64,000 nucleotides of DNA from Parascedosporium putredinis (Eukaryota; Ascomycota; Sordariomycetes; Microascales; Microascaceae). Each line of letters opens with the position of its first letter. Position 1 is the stretch's first letter. The stretch lies in the NCBI GenBank assembly GCA_949357655.1, contig CASHTG010000013.1, forward strand, positions 248,001-312,000, read 5' to 3'. The notes under the pieces are model-generated. The model was not told the DNA's origin and ran no database searches. It saw only the letters and a list, made by a program, of their open reading frames with translations. Positions 24,301 to 36,100 of the stretch are shown here, piece by piece. Made by a program: the position numbers and the translations under genes.

Positions 24301-25642
24301 TTCGGCTTCGGTGTGTCGATCACAGCGAAGAACTCGGTTGCTGCTCCCGTGGCCTTGAGAATCGTATCCAGCGGGGCTGAGATGGGCAACACGGCCGTTC
24401 TATCTTGCGTGATTAGCGTACCATCCGAAAATGAAAAACAGGGTGATCAATTCTACGAAAAATGCCAAAAGAATTCTTCTGGTTGATTGATGGATGGACT
24501 TTTATACTTACACCATGTACATGACGCTCATCAAGACGATGATGATGGTGCCGATATTGTCAATCCGACCCTCGTCATACGACTTGGTGCCAAACCAGAA
24601 AGTCAAGGGATAGGCCGCGTTGAGGGAGAAGAAGACTAATCCGTACTGGATGGCCAAGAGAGGGGTGACAGCCAAACCATCTTGCCGGGCCTTCTCAATC
24701 CACGCGTCGTGCTTCTTCCTGGTCCGGGCTTCAGCTCCGCACGAGACGATCATGCGAACGGCACTGAAAGCCTCGTACGCGACGGCGCTAGCAGTGTTCT
24801 CGGCATCCTTGAGGCTCGTCTGTTTCACGATAATGAAGGACGAAAGAATAATGACCACGAAGAGGATGAAAACGAGCACTGAGCTGGTGACGAGGGTTAG
24901 CGACCAGCTGTACACGAAAGCAATGATGATGGCGGCAATGATGGTGGCGATGGATTCGATAAAGTTGCCAAGCTGCTCGGAGATTCCGAGCTGGAGAACG
25001 TTGGACGTCGTCGTGATGGTAATCGCCGCCGAACCCGATGGCATAGAATCGAGCACGTGAATCGTCTGTCCGAAGAGAGATCGCATATAGTGCAATCGGA
25101 TGGCTGCCGAGATGCGAAGTCCGAACGAGCGAAAGGACCACTAAAGTTGGGGCTAGTACCTGGGATGTCACAACTCCAAATCGATTCTCCACTCAGATTC
25201 ATACCTTGCTAATGTAACTGAGCCCCAAACGAGCGATAAACAGGGCGAATAGGTACAGACACCGCTGGTTCAAGCTATCGTTGAACTCTTTCCGCGTTTG
25301 CAGTTGGATTTCCTCCACGTTTGCGACTTGCGACGCGTCCCCGCCGTAGCTATTGAAGCTGTTGACAAGCTTGCCGAGAATGATGATCAACAGAGGCATA
25401 GTCGCGCCGGATCCTATACTAGCAAGGGTACCGGCGAGGAATACCAAGTTGTCCATTTTATTGGCATAACTGAAGATGCGGATGTAGTCCTTGAAACCAC
25501 CCGGTTTCTTCTTCTCGGTGACGCTGTCGACGGCGACCTGCGAGGCATCGGGACTCGAATTGGAGGACGATGCCGCCTTCTCCGTGGCGACATTGGAAGC
25601 CTTGTTGGCATCGTCGCCATGGTTTGTAGTGCCGCTCTCCAT
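21389..25642 (-). CDS. ABC-B family (MDR/P-glycoprotein-type) full transporter
   Basis: Predicted membrane exporter with the order TMD1-NBD1-TMD2-NBD2, for efflux of a hydrophobic compound. NBD1: Walker A GPSGAGKST, LVQQEP Q-loop, LSGGQRQR signature, ILILDEATS Walker B, AHRLST H-loop. NBD2: GASGSGKTS, VAQEP, LSGGQKQR, VLLLDEATSS, AHRLAT; all ATPase motifs are intact. The ATG ending at 25,642 follows in-frame codons with no other Met nearby. Introns fall near 25,140-25,200 and 24,410-24,510. Frame changes near 24,010, 23,950, 23,345 and 21,985 look like small indels. NBD1 carries a Lys/Glu/Ser-rich insertion of about 50 residues between Walker A and the Q-loop. It lies between NRPS and PKS, so a role in product export or self-protection is likely (inference). 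Confidence 0.92.
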
Positions 25643-27254
25643 CTCGAACGACTTGAGCAAAATCAGCTGTTAGAATTCGAGAAAGATCGTTCGAATCTAA
25701 CAGGTGTTAGGTCCGAGGAAGATGTGGGAGTTTGGCTTCAACGGTGTCTTTCATGGGGTAGGGCGCCTAATAACAGGTACGACTATCGGCAGAATACGAG
25801 GAAAGGGTGAGCAGCAACGTTGGACAGACGCTGTAAGTCAGCACAGACCATGTCCAGGGTTACAGCTGCAGCGCGGAGCTTTTAACGTGTCAAAGTCCCT
25901 GCAGCTCAAAATAGGGCACGGACCATCGCTCGTCTTCTATGGTCCAAGCTTCCCCGAGGTACATGCACAGCCGGCCAACCTTAAGAAGCTGCCAGATTAT
26001 ATTAAGGGATCCCTATATTAATAACTGTCTTATGATTTAATTTAGCTCGTCATCATTTTACCGTACAGAAGTTCCTCTTGGTTCGATCCTACGCGGCTTA
26101 GAGATCCGCAAATGTGGCTCTGTTACCAAATGGTCCTTTGAACACCAGCCGAAACCGGGACATGGAGAAGGTCGTAGAACCTCCCGCGCAGATAATTCCC
26201 TAGTGTAGATGGATGCCAAGAGTTGCGAGCCAGTGAGCGTTCATACTAGCACCTGGGGCCAAAATCCCGTAATACTTGTGTTCACCAAGCCTTTCAGGGC
26301 TGACTAGATCATCCAGTATTACACGAAGTACACCCAATCAAACACTAGGCGACTATTAGGCAGGGGGCCCTTTCGTGCCGATGGTGGCTTTCATGCACGG
26401 GCGGGCCGCCGACACATATGCATGCGACATCACGGCGCAACGAGCCATGGTGCGTGTGCGTCGTGGGAATCTAAGGTGCGACAATCCTACCGGCCGGCCC
26501 AGGTTACCCATGGATGTACCTCTTCGGGAGATGTATCGAGAAGGTTTGCTAGTGACAATGCCCTACCACCCTCGGAGCGCTGCCGAGTGGGTGTATTGGT
26601 CAAAGAATAGTGTGGAATGTTTACCCCCTGCCGTCTCCCCAAGGTCGTCTTAGCATGGCTCCCTAATTTTAAGTTTTTGTCCAAGGTTGGCTTTGTAAAC
26701 AACAGGCTTCGGGAGTGAGTACCACGCGCAGAGTAGGAGGGTGGTAAACACCCAAGTCAAACAGCGAGTGCAAGGTCGAAGCTCTTGGCTCGATTTTCCA
26801 GTACCAGGACTGAATTTCTAAAAGTAAAAGAACTCATTCGAACGATAGAGCAGAACGTAAATGACTCAAATTGTGAAGCCAGGAGATCCCTACCCAGTGT
26901 TGCCGCGAGGAACCTCTCAAGGCGAGCCTAAGGAGCAGAGGGCAACAGGCGGCAGAAAAGGCTCAAACTGTGGAAGCAGCCCGCCAATCGAGCAAGGACC
27001 GACAGGGACTTGGGAAGGCGCGGCCTAAGGCATGGACCGCAATATAATCAGCAAGAGAGGGAATATGCGGCCCAGGCCCAGAGCCTAGGCAAAAGGCATA
27101 GAAAGGGGCGGCCCAATGCATGGATCGTAAGCGCAGGCACAAAACAAATATACGGTCCACGCATGGCGCCATGGGTGTGTGTAATGACCTGATGGACGAA
27201 GGAAGAGTGAGGCGGCCTCTCCCAGCTGAAAGGTAGAACCTCGGATAGATGACT

Positions 27255-27372
27255 AAGAAAGGCGAACGGCGTCCGACTGACGGGGTGGGTCCGATTGATC
27301 AGACAAACGCCGCCCGACTGACCGGACGGATGGGAGCCGACTGATCGGATGGATGGGACCGACCGTCGAAGT
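27255..27372. repeat. Imperfect tandem GACTGA/GATCGG-type repeat
   Basis: Several diverged copies of a motif close to CCGACTGACCGG, spaced by GGATGGGA-like runs, make up this short GC-rich stretch within an otherwise AT-rich spacer. No coding sense is seen. Confidence 0.5.
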
Positions 27373-28649
27373 GGCCATGAGGAAACTAGCTAAGAAAGAA
27401 AGTAAGTCTGGAGAGTTTATAAAAGAAGGTAGATCTATCCTAGAAGAAAAGAAGTTCGATTTCCTTTCCAGTAGTGAATTCAACTCCCATCTGGCCCTGA
27501 CACTTAATATGCATCACGAACTGTGATATCTTCGTACAAGTTGACTGTTTCACTGAATCACTAACAGGTCCCGGCCATTCTAACCCCATGATAGCTACCT
27601 CAGCTCCCTATTTCAGTGTTAAAACGTCACGTTATATCCTTGGCCACTATCTTCGGCAGGGTTAGACAAGGTCCTGCGGGATCGATATTATCAACATCAC
27701 ATTATATTCCCACCACTCTCACGCTTGTGCCAAAATAAAGTGACCTGTACTCTAGTCTCCTATGTTCACGTTGATCGTTTTCATATACCGTCTATGGTGG
27801 ATAAAACGACGTGGGCAGCTTTTCCACGGGCATCAGCTTGGAGGACATATACGAGTCATATGGCGCAACAAATGCCGGCCGCCGCGGCCTGGACATGCTG
27901 GCAAGAGAGTCAAGCACGATGGTGAGCATGTGTGCAACGGGCCATCGCCAGTGCCGTCTCACTCTCCTACGGATAGTCTTGGGAGGCAAATCACGAGTTT
28001 GACCCGTTGTTGTGTCTATCTGGCCCTCAAGGCGGATACACCTTATTCCGAATTATATTGCTTGACTTGACCTGATTATCTACTTGTAGAATCTGCGAGA
28101 CGCTTACTATCTTACGTAGAGGTGTTAATGAAGAGTAAAGTAACAAAACTCTATTTCATGAGGTCATGTAAAGCTCTCATTTTCGCATTCTTCAGATATG
28201 TATTCGCCATGAGGACTCCGAGCAGCAGAATCATCATCACTTATAATTTATATTATGAAGGAAATATTACCTGACTGGCGCAGAGATAACAGCGCCCAGT
28301 TAATTGTTAAGTGATTAAAAGAACCACTTACACTTACTTACATCAAGCCCTCCTCCTCTTGACACTCATTCATTTTTTCTGGCTTGACACATATCGTACT
28401 CGCTTTCTTTTGAGCTGCAGAAAAGTTCAGGCTCTGTTGCTCGTAAGTCTTCTCCACTGCGCCGTGTGAGGACGGGAAACCCATTTTCCAGACGATGAAA
28501 TACACCGTGTTCGAGTTACCTTGATCTGTTTATTTGAGAGGAATGATAGTCTTCTAGGGATTCACAATTCAGTAGATTAGCTCTACTCGTAATTAATTTT
28601 TTCCAACGTTTTTTCTTCACACGCTTTGTTATGTTTATATTATTGACGC

Positions 28650-28884
28650 ACCCTAACCCTAAGACCCCTCTTTTCTCTCAGCAGCTAGGGAATCACTTAT
28701 AGTTAGTATGGCTTCAGATTTAACATGATAACAATATTTTACAGTCAAAACGTCAGAGTTATGGAAGTATTTTCCATTTTCCACAAGTTCTCGCAATTCA
28801 AGGCTTGCAGCGCAGTCGCCCGCGTTAACGAGCTGATTCAATGGTCAAGAGCCACCCACTTTGTCATCATCCTTAGGGTTAGGG
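28650..28884. repeat. Inverted pair of telomere-type (TTAGGG) motifs
   Basis: ACCCTAACCCTAAG at 28,650-28,663 and its reverse complement at 28,871-28,884 form a 14-base perfect inverted pair about 235 bp apart. Each has two TTAGGG units, the usual telomere unit of filamentous fungi. The flanks beyond the motif do not match each other. Confidence 0.7.
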
Positions 28885-29886
28885 TATCACAAGCCTGGTC
28901 TGGCCTTCTCTTTGGTGCAAGGGGCAGAATTTGCGTTCGCGGCCCAGCCAGACAGCCGGATGCTATGCAAGCATAAGAGAGTGGGTTAGAGGATGAAAAG
29001 GGATCTTTACATTGTTACTATAATAGCTGCTGCAATGATCTACAACCCGAATTGAAGGGACCAACATGCAAGCGAGCAGTGAAGCCGTCCATCCGTCTAC
29101 CCACATCCGTCGACACCCCGCATACCCGTTCTCGAGCGCGCCAAAGATTGATCCATGAAGCAAGCAGCAGGCAAGCAGCAGGCAAGCATCAAGCGAGCCA
29201 GTAATCACAAAGGTCTGTTACTTGATCGATTGCATCGCCGGCACGTCCACGGACCCGTGCGGCGGTAGGCCAAGCAACGGGTTGACTGGCGGTAAATAAT
29301 GATAATAAAGTGGCAACCTCGGCGAATTAGATGGGTAGATGCGTTTAGACTTTCTAGGTAATATAAAGATCGGACACCCAGTCCATGGAGGGGGTGTTCT
29401 CCATTGTCGTTTGCCAAGTTCTGGGGGACGGCAACCTCGTTTGCATAAGTCATTACATCTACTAGATGTCGATCTGGGTTGATTACCCGGTAATAAACGC
29501 ACAGTGTATTAGTTTTGACTGAGGGCATTGAGGACCCCCGTCTTGCAACTCATCTTTGTCTTGTAGCGCAAGACGATCATCAGGGAGCGTAGTCATGATG
29601 GTAATTCTGGTTTTGTCCATCGTATTAGTCTAACAAAAGAGTACAACTATCGCAGAAATGAAGAAACTCCTTCGAGACAGGTTTCCAGATCTGGAATATC
29701 TCTCGGACATCAGAGATTACGTTGGAAGAAGACAAACCCAGCGGCTGTGTTAATGTTGATCGTCTTCCAAAAGGAATAAGTGTAGCCAAATTTAGAAATT
29801 TATGGCTCCAAGCCGCAAATTCATTGGACCCTTGGAACCTGAAGAATCCTATGCACGGACCATCAACCCCGGGTCCAAGGTCCAAG

Positions 29887-29921
29887 CTTTCTGCTTTCTG
29901 CTTTCTGCTTTCTGCTTTCTG
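29887..29921 (+). repeat. 7-bp tandem repeat (CTTTCTG)x5
   Basis: Five perfect head-to-tail CTTTCTG units about 260 bp upstream of the PKS start codon, a pyrimidine-rich tract on the coding strand of the PKS promoter region. Confidence 0.9.
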
Positions 29922-30183
29922 CCTTGTCCGGCGGATCGGCCTTGCAGTCTTAAATTAGCTGCAGAGGGAGGGTCCCTTAAGACTGGTCGTCTATCTCTTA
30001 TAAGTTATTTAATTGATATATACTTACCGACAATGACGGGCTCTTTTATCGATAGCCTCTGCCTTAAACTTTCTTAAAACCTAGACTCGCGCTTCACTCA
30101 AGAACTACCTCTTAAGGTCAGTTATCACATAGTTCCTTGTTTTCGTGATCGAACGAAGCAAGACTCTCAGTTCATAGTCCAAC

Positions 30184-33100
30184 ATGGACTCATCACGGGA
30201 AGAGTTCCATGAACCGTCGAAGCAGGTCGCCATCATTGGCATGGCGATGCGACTTCCGGGACACATATATAATAGCGAAGATCTCTGGACCTTTCTATCT
30301 GGCAAGCAGAATGGGCTTTGTGAAGTACCCGAGAACCGCTTCAACATAGATGGGTTTTATGATCCCTCCGGAGGCCCTGGGACGATCCCCGTGAACAAGG
30401 CTCACTTCCTCCGAGACACAGAGCTGCAGCAATTCGATACCAACGTCTTTCCGATTCCCAAGACAGAGCTGGAGCGTCTCGACCCGGGGCAGCGTCAACT
30501 ACTACAGGTGGCTTTCGAATGTTTAGAGAATGCGGGCTTGTCCACATGGCGCGGTAGTAGGATGGGTTGTTACATTGGAGAGTTTGGCGAAGACTGGACG
30601 GATCTATATGCTCGGGAAACACAACATCGGGGCGGCTACCGCTGCACGGGTCTTGGAGACTTTGCCCTGGCCAACAGACTTTCGTACGAGCTGGATTTGC
30701 GCGGGCCAAGGTATGCTTACGCCCCAAGATCTACGACGTCCGTTTTTCTTCTAACCCGTGGTTAGTATGACGGTGAAAACCGCCTGTTCTTCCTCACTCG
30801 TGGGTCTCGACATTGCGTGCAAGGCCATCCAAAGCGGCGAATGTGACAGTGCCTTGGTGGGCGGTGTTAGTCTAATCATGTCGCCCACCGTATACATCGC
30901 CCTCAATGACCAAGGCGTGATCTCGCCCAACGGCCAATGTCGAACCTTTGATGCCTCGGCAGACGGATACGCACGAGGAGAGGCGGTGAACATGATACTA
31001 GTGAAAAGACTCGACCACGCTTTACGAGACAACGACCCTATCCGCGCCATCGTGCGTGGAACGGGTGTCAACACGGACGGCAGGACGAACGGGATGCTTA
31101 CCCCGAGCCCCACTGCACAGGCGACTTTGATACGTCAAACATACGCGGCTGCTGGTATTCAAGATTTATCACAGACGGCCATTGTTGAATGCCACGGCAC
31201 CGGAACTTCTGTCGGTGACCCGATTGAGGCAGAAGCTATTGGACAATGCTTTGGCGAGAAGGGGGTTCTCATCACCTCGGTAGGGCTTCTCCGTTTTTAT
31301 CTTGTGATACCATGAGCTGACGCGACAACGCAATCTGTCTAGGTTAAACCAAATCTTGGGCACTCTGAGGCTGCCGCTGGCCTGACGAGTCTCATCAAGT
31401 GTGTCCTGGCCTTGGAACACCAAACGGTTCTGCCAAACATCAACTTTGACAAGCCAAACCCGAATAGTGAGGCTGGAGACAATACCGTATTTTATTTGCA
31501 GTCGGTCGCTGATACTTGCTAGTCCCTTTCCAAAATTCAGTCTCCGTGTGCCGACGGATGTGGAACCTTGGCCGGAAAACCGGGCAGAGAGAGTGAGCGT
31601 GAACTCATTCGGTATAGGGGGTCAACGCCCATGTAAGTCTGAAGGCCAATCCCCACGAATTCTGTCAAGAGTATACATTTATTCATTAAAATCTACGTGT
31701 AGGTGATTTTGGAATCGGTACGACAATTCGGCCTAGAACCGGCCAGTCAACTCGACCGTATGCTGTCTAATGGTGGATCCACTAACGGCACCTACACAAA
31801 CGGTACCCAAGCCAACGGTACACAGGCTAACGGTACTCACACCAATGGAGTTCATGCCAATGGAAGCCACTCCAATGGAACTCATGCGAATGGAACCCAC
31901 ACGAATGGAACTCATGTTCATGAAATTCAATCAAATGGAACCCATGCCAATGGAACTAACGGGAATGGAACTCATGCGAATGGAACTCATGTTCATGAAA
32001 TTCAGGCTAATGGAACCCATGCCAACGGAACTCAAACCAATGGGACTCAAACCAATGGGACTCACAAGCCACCCCAACCCAACATTCTCTTCTTCTCAGC
32101 TTACAATGCAGACTCTCTCAAGGCGCAGATCGACGTCTACCGTGAGTACACCGCACATCGTCAACCCCAGCTCCGTGACTTGGCCTACACGCTAGCGAAC
32201 AGGCGACAACACAAGCCCCATCGCGCCTTTGTCGTGACAGAAGATGTGTCTGTTTTTGAAGATGTCTCTGATACCAGAGCGATTGGCGAATCACCCCTCG
32301 CGTTGCTTGGATCTTTACGGGCCAGGGGGCCCAATGGCCTGAGATGGGCGCGGAGCTCCTCAACACCAATGCCACGTTCCGGGCGACGATCCGGAAATTG
32401 GACAAATACCTCCAGACATTCCCGCAGCCAACGTCGCTGTGTATTGAAGGTGAGCAAAAGCATGAATTTTTCCTTTTTGAGAACTAGAGACTTATACCAG
32501 CCGCAGACGAACTATGCAAAGGTAAGGGTGACAGCCGTGTTCACAGTGCCGAAGTAGGCCACCCAGTATGTGCCGCGTTGCAGATCGCACTAGTCGACGT
32601 CCTTCGATCTTGGGGCGTTGTCCCAGACATCATCATAGGGCACTCGTCTGGTGAAATCGCTGCTGCGTACGCTTCTGGCGCCATCACAGCCGAGGTCGCC
32701 ATGTTTATAGCAACGCGGCGTGGCATCAATAACCTGATTTCTCAACGAAAGGGATCTATGGCTGCTGTTGGGCTCGGCAGGGACGAGATACAACCATACT
32801 TGCTCCCGGGGTAGATATTGCCTGTGAGAACAGCCAGTGCAACGTCACCCTGTCTGGAGACACCGACGCGCTTGAGAGTGTAATCGAGGCACTACAGGCT
32901 GATCAGGTATTCGTCCGTAAGCTGCGGGTCGAGAAAGCATTCCACTCTCGTAAGTAAACTGTTGCTGCATCGTGGAGTCGGTGTTGGCTGAAAAATTGGC
33001 TTGCTAACACTCGGGGGATTTAATGTACAGATCATATGCGTGAGCACGGACACGGGTATGAAATTCAGCTCCAGTCCGTCGTTCGCAGCGTCGACCCCAA

Positions 33101-36100
33101 CGCAGCATTCTATTCCACCGTCACTGGCGAACGTCTGACAGGGGATGGAAACCTGGAGGCCCCGTATTGGCGTGCCAATGTAGAGAGCGCGGTTCTGTTC
33201 AACCCAGCACTTCGCTCCGCGCTTCGCGATGAAACGGGCAAGGTGGTTTTGATTGAAATCGGGCCTCATCCTGCGCTGGGCGGCCCGATCGGCCAAATCC
33301 TGCGGGATATTGGCCGCTCCGATGTTCATGTTGGCACGCTGATCAGAGGCAAGAGCGGCCACCGGAGCCTTTTGAATCTCGCCGGCAAGCTTTACCAGCA
33401 GTCCTTGCCGATCGATCTTTCCCTCATCTGCCCGCCTGGGCAAATCGTCAAAGACCTTCCGCGCTACTCCTGGAAACAGGACACGAGCCACTGGGAAGAA
33501 CCCCGTGTTTCGCGTGCCTGGAGGCACCGCGAGAATCCGCCCCACGAGCTTCTTGGGAGCAGAGTTTTGGAGATTGCCAGCGAGCCCTGCTGGAGAAAGG
33601 TTCTTGCCCTTGAAGACGCACTCTGGCTGATTGGCCACGAGGTGAATGGCCAAGTCGTATTCCCTGCCGCCGGATACATTGCCATGGTCGGCGAAGCCCT
33701 CCGACAGTTGTCCAGCATTGCGACATATAGCCTTAGGAACGTCCACATTGTCTCGGCAATGGTGCTAGAGATGGGCAAGGCTACCGAAATTGTCACCAGT
33801 CTGAAACCTTCGAGGACGGACACATCAGACAGCTCGCTCTGGTATGACTTTACCATAACGTCGTATAACGGAACAGCATGGATCACCAACTGTCACGGCG
33901 AGGCCAGGTCATCAGTTGACAACTCATTCTGCACTGACATCATTTCGCCCGCTGCCTCTTTCCCACGAAAGGTGGACGAGAAGAATTGGTACGAAGTTCT
34001 CAGGCGAATCGGATTCAACTACACCGGACTGTTTGAAGGCATCACCTCCGTGTCGGCCTCGACCATCTCCAGGGAAGCACAGGCCAGCGTGGCGGCGCAA
34101 ATCAAAGCGGCCTCTGCGAAGGAGTCAAGATGCTCCATGTATGCCTTGCACCCTGCCGTGATTGACCAGTGCTTCCAGCTCTTCACCGTGGCCGCTTGCC
34201 ATGGACTCCGACGAAAAATGACCCAGCTGGCCGTGCCAACCTTTATCGAAGAGATGGTCATCTCCCCACCGTGCTTGATTTGCAGGTCATGGCCAAGATC
34301 AATAGCCTGGAGGAGCTCGGGTCCTGGACCGGAGACCTCGTCGCCCGTGGCGCAGACACGCCCGCGGTTAGCCTAAAGGGAATGAAGACCAGCGTCCTCA
34401 CAATGAACTCGGCTGGGGGCCAAGATCCCTTGATCACGCAGCTCGAATGGATGCCCCATAGCGATTTTGTCGACATCGGGACCGGCTTGCACCCGCGCGC
34501 ACCACGACTCAGGGAGTGGCCTCTGCTCGAGGAACTCATCACCCTGTGCAGCTACGACCACCTCGATCAAATCAAGGTGGCCGAGAGCACCCCGGAGCAC
34601 CTTCTCAAGTTCTTGGACTGGATGCGACTTCACACGGAGCGGTACGAGGCCGGCGCCAACGTTTTGATTTCCAAAGACCTTGGTCTGGGGACTTTGAACC
34701 ACGAGCAGCGAGTTGCCCGAATCGACGCCACGTTGACGGAGCTTTCGGGTCTTCTGGACGGCGTATTTGCCACGGCGGTCCATCGTCTGTTTGCTGACGC
34801 GACTAACCTCTTTCCGGGAGACGCACCCTCTGCACGTCCTCCTACCGGATAACGTGCTTAGCAGAATCTATGATGCCGCGTCCCTCGACTGTGTTGATGC
34901 GATTCGCCTGATAGCGAACACAAACCCCCACTTGCGGGTTCTAGAGGTCGGCGCAGGTACAGGCGGTACAACATCCAAGGTCCTTCAAGCCCTGACATCT
35001 CCTTACGGAGAGCGTATGTACAGCCTTTACTCCTATACCGATGTCTCGGCGGGTTTCATGACGGCAGCGAAAGAGAGATTCGCAGGCTTTGAAAACATTG
35101 AGTACGGCGTCTTGGACGTTTCCAAAGATCCTTCCGAGCAAGGATTTCAGCTCGACAGCTACGACCTGATCATTGGTGCCAATGTAGGTGTCCTGTTACG
35201 GAAAGAATGCATTTGTTGCTGCCGGGGCTGGGTCACGACGCTAATAATCCGCGCCCTTTTAGGTTCTTCACGCCACCCCGTCGCTGAACGTCACTCTTCG
35301 CAACGTGCACAGTCTGCTTAAGCCTGATGGGCGCCTGTTTTTGGAAGAAGTCTGCCCGGGTAAGTGAAATCTACACCGCACCTAGCTACATTTTGAACCT
35401 TTGCTAACCTTTGCTCAGATTCCATGTTTATCAGTTACATCATGGTAAGTCTACCCTCCAGTCCTTTGAACCAGTTTTTCTTTTTTTCTTTTTTTCGCTA
35501 TAAGAATGGGGCACATCTTGGTGATAGGGTCCTTGTGCTTACTAGGCTGACACAACTTCAAAGGGTTACTTTTCGGGCTGGTGGCTTGGGGCCGACGACA
35601 ACCGTGTCGAGAAGCCATGGGTCTCCCCAGCACGCTGGAAGGAAGAGCTAGCCGCTGTGGGGTTCCAGGAACCTGATGCGATTGTTCTCGATTCCGTGGC
35701 CCCTATCATCTCAGCGCCGGTATCATCGTCTCGCGCAGCCCCGGACGGCCACGCCGCCGAGCGTGGCGATTCTGTGCCATACACCAGACGGGCCCTATGT
35801 CGCCGAGCTCTGTCGACATCTCGTGGATCGGGAGATCACTTTTACCATCTGCCTCTTTGGTCAGGCGCTGCCCGCGTGCGATACGATTTCGCTCCTCGAT
35901 CTTCAGGAACCTACACTCCACGACATGTCCGAGGAAACCTTTAAAACCATAGCTTCCTACATGCAATCGCTCAAAGAAAACATCGTTTGGGCAACGCGAG
36001 CCTCGCAGGTAGACTGCGAGGATCCTAGGGCGGCCATGATACTTGGGCTGGCGAGAACAGTTCGCAACGAGAATTCCGCGCAGCTGTTCACCGTCGAACT

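Larger units (their letters stand above)
25643..30183. other. 4.5-kb gene-free spacer between divergent ABC and PKS genes
   Basis: It separates the starts of two divergently transcribed cluster genes, so it holds both promoters. I find no supported CDS or RNA gene. It contains low-copy imperfect tandem sequence (27,260-27,370), a pair of inverted telomere-like motifs (28,650 and 28,873) and a 7-bp tandem repeat (29,887-29,921). Such long spacers in fungal clusters are often decayed repeat DNA, but I cannot assign a family. Confidence 0.6.

Noticed and set aside
26040..26110. GGTTCGATCC, a tRNA T-loop-like string
   Set aside because: No matching acceptor, D or anticodon arms on either side.
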